Assembly (NCBI RefSeq): GCF_900169305.1
Contig: NZ_FWDP01000002.1
Location: forward strand, 1-64,000
Direction of reading: 5' to 3'
DNA from: Marinilactibacillus piezotolerans
GTDB lineage: Bacteria > Bacillota > Bacilli > Lactobacillales > Carnobacteriaceae_A
DNA length: 64,000 bases
This document shows positions 17,732 through 26,216 of the stretch, in pieces (position 1 is the stretch's first letter; each line of letters starts with the position of its first letter). A program made the translations under genes and the position numbers. The notes beneath the pieces are model-generated. The model was not told the DNA's origin, searched no databases, and saw nothing but the letters and a program-made list of their open reading frames with translations.

Positions 17732-17760
17732 TTGACATTCTCCGCTTGGTCTCATACAGT
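17732..17760 (+). promoter_or_regulatory. Promoter of rnhA
   Basis: TTGACA (17732-17737), a 17-base spacer and TACAGT (17755-17760) lie about 30 bases upstream of the start codon. Confidence 0.75.
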
Positions 17761-17789
17761 AATATAGGCAATAGTAAACGGAGGTAAGT

Positions 17790-18386
17790 ATGGCAAAAAA
17801 ATATTATGCAATCAAAAAAGGCCGCAAACCAGGAATTTATACAACATGGCCGGAAGCTCAAAAGCAGGTATCAGGATTTTCAGGCGCTGAATTTCAATCT
17901 TTTACTTCTAAAGAAGAAGCAGAACAATTCATCAATCCTAAAGAGATCGTTTCTCAATACACCGACGAACAGACCGTGACGGCTTATGTTGATGGTTCAT
18001 TTGACAAAATAAACGGACGTTACAGTTATGGAGTGGTTATGCTGAAAGACAATACTGTTTTAGAGACATTGAAAAATGCTGACGATGATTCTAGATATGT
18101 AGAAAGCTATCAAATTGCTGGAGAGTGTTTCGGCAGCTTGAATGCTATCAAGTGGGCTAAAGAACATGGATATAAAAGAGTCATCATCCATTATGATTAC
18201 TTAGGAATCGAAATGTGGGCAACTGAAAGATGGCGTGCAAATAAAGCAGTCTCTAAAGACTATGTAGCACATTTCAAAAAACTCTCTCAAGGCATCGAAG
18301 TAGCTTTCAAAAAAGTCAAAGCGCACTCTGGTGTAGAATTCAATGAACTAGCCGACCAATTAGCAAAATCTGCTCTAAAAAGTTGA
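17790..18386 (+). CDS. rnhA: Ribonuclease HI with viroplasmin-like N-terminal domain
   Basis: The 198-residue enzyme degrades RNA in RNA-DNA hybrids. The first 45 residues (KKYYAIKKGRKPGIYTTW through SKEEAEQF) are the small hybrid-binding domain shared with caulimovirus viroplasmin and eukaryotic RNase H1. The catalytic domain has its four acidic residues in AYVDGSFD, AGECFGSLNA, YDYLGIE and NELADQLA, plus the flexible-loop His in KVKAHSG. It has its own promoter and terminator. The start follows a GGAGG site. Confidence 0.92.
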   Translation: MAKKYYAIKKGRKPGIYTTWPEAQKQVSGFSGAEFQSFTSKEEAEQFINPKEIVSQYTDEQTVTAYVDGSFDKINGRYSYGVVMLKDNTVLETLKNADDDSRYVESYQIAGECFGSLNAIKWAKEHGYKRVIIHYDYLGIEMWATERWRANKAVSKDYVAHFKKLSQGIEVAFKKVKAHSGVEFNELADQLAKSALKS

Positions 18387-18396
18387 TATAAAGTAG

Positions 18397-18442
18397 AATG
18401 CTTTTGATCAGGCAGATCTCTGCCCTTTTCAAAAGCATTTTT
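18397..18442 (+). terminator. Terminator of rnhA
   Basis: The nested hairpin has outer arms AATGCTTTTGA / TCAAAAGCATT and an inner GGCAGA/TCTGCC stem, then TTTTTGTTTT. Confidence 0.8.
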
Positions 18443-18563
18443 GTTTTAGTCTATTCAGGAACTGTTCTATTGACTTCACTTGAATAAAAAGATCCATTTC
18501 TATAAAAATGTACTGTGTTAAAATGTTATTGAACAAGTTGATTTATATAGAAAGGAGAAAGAA

Positions 18564-19235
18564 ATGAAACAAGCGATCAACATAACCGATTATGAAGAGG
18601 CTTACGAAGACAGTTGGGTGCGATGTAAGGCGCTTTCCTATTTACATAGTCAGTTTCATGATCAAATGTCTCGGAATAAAGATCGTTATTCTCTGGTAGA
18701 GGATGGCTACAATGAGGTCATTGAGCTGATTGCACTAGACGGTCAGAAAGTCGTGGGACTTATAGACGTCGGTGTTTATAGTGAAGAACGCAGCCGGCAT
18801 GACGTTTATGTCCCTCATGCCCACCAAGGCGCTTATTTAGACAGCATTGCTGTTCACCCAGATTATCAAAAGTCAGGGATTGCACAAAGTTTATGGAACC
18901 AAGTCGTTGACCAGTTAAAAGAAAAACAAGTTGATTACCTTACGATTTTTACACGCGATGATATAGCTGCAAATGCTTTTTACCAGAAGAATGGTGCACA
19001 GCTCCTGACAAAGCATTATCGCGTTCTTGGAAAGCCAAAGCAGGATACATATAAAAGAGGCCGATTTTCAGTTGATCTTGAACATAATAGAATTGGAGAA
19101 TGGACAGCTGAAAGTCAACCTATTCCATTTGTTCCGGATTATCCCCATACTTTCTGGGTTTTCGAAGAATCAGACTTGGGACTATTCGATGCTGAGTCCG
19201 TTACCGCAGAATATACGTATGTTTTATATATTTAA
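18564..19235 (+). CDS. GNAT-family N-acetyltransferase
   Basis: The 223-residue protein has a GNAT domain in residues 1-150: the strand VVGLIDVGVYSEE, the substrate/CoA stretch AYLDSIAVHPDYQKSGIAQSLW (acetyl-CoA loop QKSGIA), and ANAFYQKNGAQLL. About 70 further C-terminal residues end in aromatic-rich PDYPHTFWVFEESD and may complete a substrate pocket. The acceptor is unknown. The gene is a single transcription unit with an AAGGAGAAAG site, ending before a terminator shared with the nitroreductase gene. Confidence 0.78.
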   Translation: MKQAINITDYEEAYEDSWVRCKALSYLHSQFHDQMSRNKDRYSLVEDGYNEVIELIALDGQKVVGLIDVGVYSEERSRHDVYVPHAHQGAYLDSIAVHPDYQKSGIAQSLWNQVVDQLKEKQVDYLTIFTRDDIAANAFYQKNGAQLLTKHYRVLGKPKQDTYKRGRFSVDLEHNRIGEWTAESQPIPFVPDYPHTFWVFEESDLGLFDAESVTAEYTYVLYI

Positions 19236-19289
19236 CTTACAAAAACTGTCCCCTTTCCACTTTAAAGAAAAGGAAAATCATATAAGGAA

Positions 19290-19327
19290 AAAGGCCGGCT
19301 ATAGAGTGTTCTCTATAACCGGCCTTT
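19290..19327. terminator. Bidirectional terminator
   Basis: The arms AAAGGCCGGCTATAGAG and CTCTATAACCGGCCTTT have one mismatch and a 4-base loop. It lies between the convergent acetyltransferase and nitroreductase genes. Confidence 0.85.
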
Positions 19328-19342
19328 ACAATACTTCAGATA

Positions 19343-19939
19343 TTATTTTCCGAATACTTTAAAACGATCTTCATCGTTCATGTAATCTTTATCTCCTGCT
19401 GGAGCTTCTGGTGAACCGAACACTAACTGTGCTCTTAGTTTCCAGTTTGAAGGAATATTCCATTCTTGAGCGACTCTTTCGTCGATAACTGGGTTGTAAT
19501 GCTGCAGGTTAGCGCCAATATTTAACTGAGCTAAAGCAGTCCAAACGTTTACTTGTGCAATTCCGCTTGCTTGATCAGACCAGATCGGGAAGTTGTCTGC
19601 ATAAAGAGCAAATTGTTCTTGTAACTGTTTTACTGTGTCTTGATCTTCAAAGAACAAAACAGTTCCTTTACCATTTGCAAATCCTTGCAACTTAGCTTGT
19701 GTATTCGGGAAAGCATCTTCTGGAGTTAGTGGTTTCAATAACTCTTCAGTGATATCCCATAGTTTTTTGTGAGCATCATCAAACAAAATGACTGCTCTAG
19801 AAGTCTGAGAGTTAAATGAAGTAGGAGATTCCTTAACGACATCTTTAATTAGACTAACTAGTTCTTCTTCAGAAACTTCAACATTGCTACCTAATGAATA
19901 GATAGAACGGCGTTTTTTTAATTCATCAACAAATTGCAT
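19343..19939 (-). CDS. Nitroreductase-family protein, FRM2/HBN1-like
   Basis: This 198-residue FMN-dependent oxidoreductase-fold protein belongs to the subgroup related to yeast Frm2/Hbn1. The typical start is FVDELKKRRSIYSLG, followed by ESPTSFNSQTSRAVILF with DDAHKKLWDI, a GKGTVLFFED segment, and GANLQHYNPVIDERV, which binds the flavin phosphate. It probably reduces nitro- or quinone-like compounds with NAD(P)H under redox stress. It is a single gene with a clear promoter. Its physiological substrate is unknown. Confidence 0.88.
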   Translation of the reverse strand: MQFVDELKKRRSIYSLGSNVEVSEEELVSLIKDVVKESPTSFNSQTSRAVILFDDAHKKLWDITEELLKPLTPEDAFPNTQAKLQGFANGKGTVLFFEDQDTVKQLQEQFALYADNFPIWSDQASGIAQVNVWTALAQLNIGANLQHYNPVIDERVAQEWNIPSNWKLRAQLVFGSPEAPAGDKDYMNDEDRFKVFGK

Positions 19940-19988
19940 GTACTAATACTTCCTTTCTGAAATAACCTTACTTTTTGTAACTATGTCC

Positions 19989-20016
19989 ATTATAACCTTA
20001 TTCAATAGAATATCAA
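19989..20016 (-). promoter_or_regulatory. Promoter of the nitroreductase gene
   Basis: On the minus strand TTGATA (20011-20016), a 16-base spacer and consensus TATAAT (19989-19994), about 50 bases upstream of the start. Confidence 0.7.
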
Positions 20017-20108
20017 GAATAAACTTCAAATTCGTAATAAATTATTTCAGATGATAACTCCTTAATGTTGCAATGATTATTTTGTAATAGTTGAAATAAA
20101 ATTTATGT

Positions 20109-20330
20109 TTATAAATCCATCGCATTCAGCACATCTTTTAGTGCTTTGAGATCATCAGCTGAGAATGTCAGCCCTTTGCCCATCTTACTATGATCCGGAC
20201 TCCAGTCCCTGATATCAAATTTGGGATCATTGCCATTCCAGCTGACAATATTCAGTTCTTTTTTCCATCCGCTTTTCCCTTCACTTAAGTCACCGATGTG
20301 TTCCATGATCTCGAAATCAATTCCTGCCAT
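20109..20330 (-). CDS. YdbC-family PC4-like single-strand-binding protein
   Basis: This 73-residue protein matches the YdbC family almost end to end: FEIMEHIGDLSE, GWKKELNIVSWNG, PKFDIRDWSPDHSKMGKG, then a helix LKALKDVL. YdbC of Lactococcus is a homologue of the eukaryotic coactivator PC4, binds single-stranded DNA and forms dimers. The start codon is 3 bases after the hisJ stop, so the two are cotranscribed. Why it sits with a histidine gene is unclear. Confidence 0.85.
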   Translation of the reverse strand: MAGIDFEIMEHIGDLSEGKSGWKKELNIVSWNGNDPKFDIRDWSPDHSKMGKGLTFSADDLKALKDVLNAMDL

Positions 20331-20332
20331 TT

Positions 20333-21112
20333 TTAACGCTCCCCTAAAATAAAGTGTCTTCCGATTTCTTCTGATTTATGAGCGTCAGATCCGGTTTCCA
20401 ATTCTAAGCCCAATTTCTCAGCTTGCTCTATAATGAATTGATTAGGATACGTTTGCTGATAGTACTCCTTATCGATTCCTGCAAAATTATAGTCTAACCG
20501 ATACCCGTTTTCTTTCGCTAGTTTCAGCAATTCGGTCCAATCAATCTTATCAGTGTATTGATACGCTTTCTGAAACTTATGAATCAAGTTCAAATGACCG
20601 ATTTTCTTCGGCGTCAATTGTCCGTAAGGTAAGCTCAGTGCCTTTTTCACTGTTGCAGCGTAGATACTGTATAGTGTATGAACCCCCACTTCCTGTCCTT
20701 TTTTAACGAAACTGTCTTTGCTGTAGTCGATACAAAAGAAAGTACCATCCGGCAACTTCAGAAAATGAACGCTTAGGATAGAATGCTCAACGGCTTCAGG
20801 ATACTGTTCTAAAAAGAGCTGCGTTTCCTGTTCATATCCTTCTATATAATCGATTTCAAAGCCGATATTAATTTTGATCTTCCCCTGATACTTGGCTTGC
20901 AGACCTTTTCCTTCTTTCAGATATTCATAGACATCTTCCTTTTTCATTGCGCTATCTTTTGTCGGTACCGTATCATTAATCGGTAAAGGTGCATGTTCCG
21001 TAAACGTCATTTCTACTATCCCTTTTTCAATTGCCTTTTTGACGTACTGCTCCATTAGATCAGTAGATCCATGAGGACAATACGGCGTATGAACGTGTGT
21101 ATCTTTTATCAT
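20333..21112 (-). CDS. hisJ: Histidinol-phosphatase, PHP type
   Basis: The 259-residue PHP-domain enzyme removes phosphate from histidinol phosphate, the step before HisD. Metal-binding motifs are DTHVHTPYCPHGS at the N-terminus, EMTFTEHAPLP, the Glu in NIGFEIDYIEG, SILSVHFL, LNLIHKF and GSDAHKSEEIG near the C-terminus. The hisB in this window is only the dehydratase, so HisJ fills the missing phosphatase step. It is divergent from the his operon and is probably controlled from the same intergenic region. Confidence 0.92.
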   Translation of the reverse strand: MIKDTHVHTPYCPHGSTDLMEQYVKKAIEKGIVEMTFTEHAPLPINDTVPTKDSAMKKEDVYEYLKEGKGLQAKYQGKIKINIGFEIDYIEGYEQETQLFLEQYPEAVEHSILSVHFLKLPDGTFFCIDYSKDSFVKKGQEVGVHTLYSIYAATVKKALSLPYGQLTPKKIGHLNLIHKFQKAYQYTDKIDWTELLKLAKENGYRLDYNFAGIDKEYYQQTYPNQFIIEQAEKLGLELETGSDAHKSEEIGRHFILGER

Positions 21113-21221
21113 GCCCGCTCCCTGCTTTCTCTCTATTTAATATATTGTGTTTTTCTTTTCAAATTGATTTTTTTAAATTAAAAAATTCTATAACGTGCTG
21201 TATCTTTAGTGTAACGGAATA

Positions 21222-21296
21222 TTTCATTGCAAGTTATTCATATATATAAAGGTTTGTGTTACTATTTTTGTTATCAGTAAAACTTACTAAACACAA
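21222..21296 (+). promoter_or_regulatory. Candidate promoter and operator of the his operon
   Basis: TTTCAT (21222-21227), a 17-base spacer and TATAAA (21245-21250) form a weak promoter. Directly at the expected start site the repeat TTGTGTT (21254-21260) / AACACAA (21290-21296) could bind a repressor. No histidine T-box and no His-rich leader peptide is visible. The reading is tentative. Confidence 0.35.
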
Positions 21297-21346
21297 GTTT
21301 TATTGTATCAGACTTTAAAAATATAAGAAATGAGGAAGGAACTATT

Positions 21347-22177
21347 ATGCATTCAAACAGTCACAACCAATCCATACTCCATCAAAAACAACAAGAATTG
21401 GAGTTCCTCCATCATTTCCATGGATTGGATTTTGAATTGATCGACTTATCTGTTATTGAACAATTTGACTGGACTAAGTTATCACAAGATGATCTTGGTC
21501 TAATGAACGAACGTCATAAATGGCAGCATGAAGGATCTTTATTTGCTTTAAGAAGCGACTGGACCAATGCCATCGTTCGTTACCGAAAAAAATACCAACT
21601 AAATGCTGAAAAAATTGCGTATACTGGACCCGTTTATACGTTAAATACTGAAAAACATCAATATGGTCTTGAAATTTTTACCGACAATGTCGATAAGCAA
21701 GCTGAAGTGCTGACTCAAATGGTCCGTTTTATCAAACAGTCTTTATCCATTCCATTATCTGTTGCAGTGATCAGTCATAACACATTGCTGAAAAACCTGC
21801 TCTCAGAAGAAGAACTCGCTGATGAGCTGACAAGAAAATTTATAAAAGAGCGTAACCGCGATGCTCTGATCGCAAAATTAGGCACTGATCATCCAATCGT
21901 AGAATTGATGGCTCACCCAGCTGCCGAACAAGCTGCTTATGTGAAAGAACATATGCCTCATTTAAAACGTCATATCGAAGAAATGAGTCACTGGGAATCC
22001 ATTTTAATAAAGGAAAATGTATCCTATGTTTACGGTGACATGCTGGCGTTGCCTTCTCAATCTTATTATAAAGGGATTTCGATCCAGCTCTATTCAGAAG
22101 ACCAAGTAGAACCCATCGCTTCAGGCGGACAGTATTCTAGTCCATCTAATGCCTTTGGAATCGGTTTGAACGTTTAA
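21347..22177 (+). CDS. hisZ: ATP phosphoribosyltransferase regulatory subunit
   Basis: HisZ is a class II histidyl-tRNA synthetase-like protein without synthetase activity that is needed by the short form of HisG. This 276-residue copy is shorter than the usual 320-390. It keeps the core strand pattern RSDWTNAIVRYRKKY, KIAYTGPVYTLN and the C-terminal GISIQLYSEDQVEPIASGGQYS with GFGIGL-like AFGIGLNV. The first part of the family catalytic core is compressed. It heads the operon with AATGAGGAAGGAACT before its ATG. The short HisG just downstream supports the call. Confidence 0.88.
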   Translation: MHSNSHNQSILHQKQQELEFLHHFHGLDFELIDLSVIEQFDWTKLSQDDLGLMNERHKWQHEGSLFALRSDWTNAIVRYRKKYQLNAEKIAYTGPVYTLNTEKHQYGLEIFTDNVDKQAEVLTQMVRFIKQSLSIPLSVAVISHNTLLKNLLSEEELADELTRKFIKERNRDALIAKLGTDHPIVELMAHPAAEQAAYVKEHMPHLKRHIEEMSHWESILIKENVSYVYGDMLALPSQSYYKGISIQLYSEDQVEPIASGGQYSSPSNAFGIGLNV

Positions 22178-22211
22178 CTCATTAAAAGCGTCCATGGAGG
22201 AATAAATATAC

Positions 22212-22823
22212 ATGATTACAATTGCGTTATCAAAAGGAAGACAATTAAAAGACTTTATCAACTATCTTGATGAAAAAAAGCTAACCAGTTGGAGTACAGC
22301 ATTAAAATCTGTCTCTAGAGAGCTGGTGGTCGAAACAGAAAATGTCCGCTTCATGCTGGTCAAAGGAGAAGATGTGCCTGTCTACGTTGAAGAAGGTGTT
22401 GCGGATCTAGGCATTACGGGCAGCGATGTATTATTTGAACAAGATCGTCAAATCAATAACTTGATGGATCTGCCTTTCGGATACTGTCACTTTGCAATTG
22501 CGGCTAAAGAACCGCAAGACACTTATCCTGTCGTTGCTACAAAGTATGTTCAGTTTACCCAACAATATTTTGATTCAATCATGCAGCCTGTCAAAATTAT
22601 TCAATTAAAGGGGTCTGTTGAACTGGCAGCTACCATCAACATGGCGGATGCTATTATGGATATCGTTCAAACCGGAACGACCTTAAGAGAGAACGGGCTG
22701 AGTGAACAAGTCCAATTAGATGAAATTAATGCTCGTCTCATCTCCAACAAGCATGCTTACTTTGCTAAGAATGATGAAATTCAAACGATTATGAATCAGT
22801 TAAGGATGAATGACCATGTTTAA
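22212..22823 (+). CDS. hisG: ATP phosphoribosyltransferase, short form
   Basis: The 203-residue HisG joins ATP and PRPP in the first step of histidine synthesis. It opens with ITIALSKGRQLKDFINYL, has the GVADLGITGSDVLFE motif and the PRPP-binding block ATINMADAIMDIVQTGTTLRENGL. It lacks the C-terminal histidine-sensing domain of the long form, so feedback must pass through HisZ. It follows hisZ by 34 bases and overlaps the start of hisD. Confidence 0.95.
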   Translation: MITIALSKGRQLKDFINYLDEKKLTSWSTALKSVSRELVVETENVRFMLVKGEDVPVYVEEGVADLGITGSDVLFEQDRQINNLMDLPFGYCHFAIAAKEPQDTYPVVATKYVQFTQQYFDSIMQPVKIIQLKGSVELAATINMADAIMDIVQTGTTLRENGLSEQVQLDEINARLISNKHAYFAKNDEIQTIMNQLRMNDHV

Positions 22824-24081
22824 CGCACAGGAATTTACACAGATTTTTACTGAGGAAAACGAAATGGACTGGACAGTAATGGAAACTGTCCAGTCCATGA
22901 TAAAAACAGTTCAGCAAAATGGAGATCGAGCTTTATTAGACTATTCAAAACAGTTCGATCGCGTTGAGCTGGATGAACTGACTATATCAAAAGAAAAGCT
23001 TAAAGAAGCTTATGAATCGTTACCAAGCGACTTGCGAGAAGCACTAGAAGCCGCTAAGGAAAATATCGAACAGTATCAGCAATCGATCAAATGGAAACAA
23101 AGTGAGTCTTCTGAACTTTATCAAAAAATTCATCCATTGAATCGTGTCGGAATCTATGTCCCTGGCGGAACGGCTCCGCTTGTTTCTACTGTCTTGATGA
23201 CAACAGTGCTGGCGAATGTTGCCGGAGTAAAAGAAACGACGATCGTCACCCCGCCTCAACCAGAGGGTGTTCAGCAAGCCATTCTTGCAGCCTGCTATAT
23301 CGTCGAAGCTGACCACGTCTATCAAGTCGGCGGAGCTCAGGCAATTGCTGCACTAGCGTACGGAACAGAAACGATCCAAAAAGTTGATAAAATCGTCGGA
23401 CCAGGCAACCAGTATGTTGCGATGGCTAAAAAACTAGTCTATGGAGATGTCGGTATAGATTCGATTGCAGGCCCAAGCGAGATCGTTGTAGTTGTTGATG
23501 AAACAACGAATGCAGAATGGGCAGCCTATGACTTGATGGCTCAGGCAGAGCATGATGTACTGGCCAGAACATTTCTAATCAGCGAAAGCAAAGAAAAAAT
23601 AGAAGAGATCTTGTCTGAAGTAGAGAAAAAACGATCAACTCAACCGAGAGCCGAAATTATTTCTAAGAGTCTTTTAGATCATCACTATGCTGTTCATACG
23701 GCTTCCAAAGCAGAGACCGTTCAAGTCGTAAATCTGATTGCTGGTGAACATGTTTCGATCCAGACCAAAGATGCCGAAACCTATGTCGATCTGGTTACGA
23801 CAGCTGGTGCTTTGTTTGTCGGTGACCTTTCTCCTGAAGCGATCGGAGACTATGTTGCCGGACCCAGTCATGTTTTACCGACAGGCGGAAATGCCCGCTT
23901 TTCAAACGGACTATCCGTAAATGATTTTTTACGGACAAACTCAGTAATTCACCTCTCCCCTGCATCATTTGAGAGGATGGCTCCTTCAGGGATTCGTTTA
24001 GCCAAAGAAGAGGCACTGCAAGCGCACCATGATTCCCTTTATTACCGATTGGAGGATATTCAAAATGATAAGAATCGATAA
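22816..24081 (+). CDS. hisD: Histidinol dehydrogenase
   Basis: The 421-residue enzyme oxidises histidinol to histidine in two NAD-dependent steps. Motifs include VGIYVPGGTAPLVSTVLM, YQVGGAQAIAALAYGT, VDKIVGPGNQYVA, GPSEIVVV, LMAQAEHDVLAR (zinc and catalytic His) and AGPSHVLPTGGNARFSNGL. The ATG at 22816 is preferred to the one at 22810 because AAGGA is then 9 bases away. It overlaps hisG by 8 bases and hisC by 17. Confidence 0.95.
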   Translation: MFNAQEFTQIFTEENEMDWTVMETVQSMIKTVQQNGDRALLDYSKQFDRVELDELTISKEKLKEAYESLPSDLREALEAAKENIEQYQQSIKWKQSESSELYQKIHPLNRVGIYVPGGTAPLVSTVLMTTVLANVAGVKETTIVTPPQPEGVQQAILAACYIVEADHVYQVGGAQAIAALAYGTETIQKVDKIVGPGNQYVAMAKKLVYGDVGIDSIAGPSEIVVVVDETTNAEWAAYDLMAQAEHDVLARTFLISESKEKIEEILSEVEKKRSTQPRAEIISKSLLDHHYAVHTASKAETVQVVNLIAGEHVSIQTKDAETYVDLVTTAGALFVGDLSPEAIGDYVAGPSHVLPTGGNARFSNGLSVNDFLRTNSVIHLSPASFERMAPSGIRLAKEEALQAHHDSLYYRLEDIQNDKNR

Positions 24082-25084
24082 AAACGAAAGTCCATACAGA
24101 GCACTGACAGAAGATGAAATTGCAAAAATTGCGATTGATACTCAATTCAATCAATATGCTGAAAACGAGTATCAAGATCTGCAGAAAAGTTATGCTGCAT
24201 TTAATAATCTTGATCCAGAACTGGTTTCTTTTGCCAATGGATCAGATGAATGGATTCAAAAGTCTGTTGTTGTTTTAGGCAAAGGACCTATCTTAACTTT
24301 TGATCCTGACTTTGTAATGTACCAGGTCTACGCCGAACAATTCGGTCGGGAAATCGTCAAACTCCCCAGCAATGAAGATCATACCTTTGATTATGAAAAA
24401 GTCTACAAAAAGATAGAAGAGTTGAAGCCCTCTATCTTTATCTTCTCACAACCTAACAATCCGTACGGTACTTTACACCCGGCTGATTTCATCGAAAAAG
24501 CAGCAGAAATGATGAAAGAAGTTGGCGGATATTTTGTTTTAGATGAGGCTTATGGCGAATTTGTGGAAGAAACTGCACAATATCCTACAGGCGATCACGT
24601 TATCCGATTCCGCACTCTATCAAAAGTTTATGGACTGGCTGGACTGCGTATCGGAGTCGCTACTTCTACGCGCAAGACAATGGAGCTTTTAGACTCTATC
24701 GCCCACCCTTATCCGTTAAATACTTTCTCACTAAACGTGGCGGTCCACCTGCTGAATCAGCCTGAAAGACTGGAAGAATTTATTGAATTGAACCGCGAGC
24801 TTTCAAAACAGCTTCACAGTGTATTCAAAGAAGAGGTCGGCGATATCATCCCTATGCTTGAAAGCCACACAAATTTCTTGTTCACTTATGGAGACGATGC
24901 AATGGACTTAGGAAATTATATTGTTGAAAATGGATTTTTACCAAGAATGTATCCTGAAGACGAATCTCCTGCACTAAAAAAAGCGGTACGATATTCGATT
25001 GCAAAAGAAAATCAATTAGAAGAAATCAGAAAAATCATTCAAAAATGGAGAGATGAAAAATGGCAGTCAAGAAAGAACGGATAA
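24065..25084 (+). CDS. hisC: Histidinol-phosphate aminotransferase
   Basis: The 339-residue PLP enzyme converts imidazole acetol phosphate to histidinol phosphate. It starts IRIDKNESP, has LVSFANGSDEWIQ, FSQPNNPYGTL, VLDEAYGEFVEE, and the lysine-bearing RTLSKVYGLAGLRIG. The ATG at 24065 is chosen because GGAGG lies 10 bases upstream; a longer frame from 24029 would run far into hisD. It is short for the family but complete. It overlaps hisB by 25 bases. Confidence 0.93.
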   Translation: MIRIDKNESPYRALTEDEIAKIAIDTQFNQYAENEYQDLQKSYAAFNNLDPELVSFANGSDEWIQKSVVVLGKGPILTFDPDFVMYQVYAEQFGREIVKLPSNEDHTFDYEKVYKKIEELKPSIFIFSQPNNPYGTLHPADFIEKAAEMMKEVGGYFVLDEAYGEFVEETAQYPTGDHVIRFRTLSKVYGLAGLRIGVATSTRKTMELLDSIAHPYPLNTFSLNVAVHLLNQPERLEEFIELNRELSKQLHSVFKEEVGDIIPMLESHTNFLFTYGDDAMDLGNYIVENGFLPRMYPEDESPALKKAVRYSIAKENQLEEIRKIIQKWRDEKWQSRKNG

Positions 25085-25641
25085 CAAAAGAAACGTCTAT
25101 CCGCATGTCAGTCGATAGAGGTCTTGAACCTTCAACGATCGATACAGGCGTAGGCTTTTTAAATCATATGTTGGATCTTCTGGCTTTCCATGGTCACTTT
25201 GTTTTTGATATAAAAGTCGAGGGTGATCTGGACGTGGATGATCACCATACAACAGAAGATGTCGGCATACTCTTAGGCCAGTCTATTGCTGAACTGAACG
25301 AAGATAAATCAAAAATCCAGCGCTACGGAACAGCTTATGTACCGATGGATGAAACTTTGGCGCGCTCTGTCGTAGACATCAGCGGTCGTCCTTGTCTTCA
25401 CTTTGAAGCTGTGTTTTCAAGTCAGAAAGTAGGAACATTCGATGTAGAATTGGTAAAAGAATTCTTTTATGCAGTAGCCATCAATTCCCGGATCACAGCT
25501 CATTTAGACTTGATTCGCGGCGGAAATACTCATCATGAAATCGAGGCTCTATTCAAAGCTTTTGCACAAAGTCTAAGAATCGCTTTGAGCGATTCAAATG
25601 TGAATAGAATCCCTTCCTCAAAAGGAGTGATTGAAGAATGA
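25060..25641 (+). CDS. hisB: Imidazoleglycerol-phosphate dehydratase
   Basis: The 193-residue manganese enzyme has the paired family signatures GVGFLNHMLDLLAFHGHF, DVDDHHTTEDVGI, then the second set ITAHLDLIRGGNTHHEIEALFKAFAQ. It is monofunctional: no phosphatase domain precedes it, in agreement with the separate HisJ. It has a GGAGAGAT site inside hisC and ends with a 4-base overlap into hisH. Confidence 0.96.
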   Translation: MAVKKERITKETSIRMSVDRGLEPSTIDTGVGFLNHMLDLLAFHGHFVFDIKVEGDLDVDDHHTTEDVGILLGQSIAELNEDKSKIQRYGTAYVPMDETLARSVVDISGRPCLHFEAVFSSQKVGTFDVELVKEFFYAVAINSRITAHLDLIRGGNTHHEIEALFKAFAQSLRIALSDSNVNRIPSSKGVIEE

Positions 25642-26216
25642 TTGCCATAGTAGATTACGGATTAGGCAATATTGCCAACTTGACGAATGCCTGTGAATAT
25701 CTAGGATATAAAGTTGTAGTCACCAGCGATTTAGAAGTCTTGAAAAAAGCAGACCGAATTATCTTACCTGGTGTGGGTCACTTCAATGATGCAATGAATC
25801 GAATCAAAGAGAATGGTCTTTTGTCTGTGTTAGAAGAATTAAAATCCTCTAAACCATTTGTCGGAATTTGTTTAGGGATGCAATTATTGTTTGAACACAG
25901 CGAAGAAGGAAATGTTGACGGATTAGGCTATTTACCTGGAACGGTCAAGAAGATTACAGGAAATGTCTCCGTTCCCCATTTAGGTTGGAACAAGCTGAAA
26001 TCGACTGTACCCTCTTTAGATGATGATGTGTATTTTATTCATTCTTTTAAAGTTCATACAGATCAGAATGTTGTAGCTACTGCTGAGTATGAAGATGATG
26101 TTGTAGCGATCGTGCAAAAAGACAACATTATAGGAATTCAGTTCCACCCAGAAAAAAGCGGTGTTAAAGGTCTGCAGATTTTAGATCAGGCACTTAAAGG
26201 CGGGTTTTCACAATGA
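25638..26216 (+). CDS. hisH: Imidazole glycerol phosphate synthase, glutaminase subunit
   Basis: The 192-residue class I glutamine amidotransferase supplies ammonia to HisF. It has the DYGLGNIANL start, the oxyanion LPGVGHFNDAM, the nucleophile elbow VGICLGMQLLFE with its catalytic Cys, and the His-Glu pair in GIQFHPEKSG. The ATGA overlap with hisB and the overlap with hisA indicate coupled translation. Confidence 0.96.
   Translation: MIAIVDYGLGNIANLTNACEYLGYKVVVTSDLEVLKKADRIILPGVGHFNDAMNRIKENGLLSVLEELKSSKPFVGICLGMQLLFEHSEEGNVDGLGYLPGTVKKITGNVSVPHLGWNKLKSTVPSLDDDVYFIHSFKVHTDQNVVATAEYEDDVVAIVQKDNIIGIQFHPEKSGVKGLQILDQALKGGFSQ

Noticed and set aside
17462-17789. SAM riboswitch or methionine T-box upstream of the MetE-like gene
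   Set aside because: No S-box core, T-box motif or extended terminator structure could be found in the divergent region.
24029-24064. Longer start for hisC inside hisD
   Set aside because: The ATG at 24065 has a GGAGG site and the normal HisC N-terminus; the upstream codons are a shadow of hisD.
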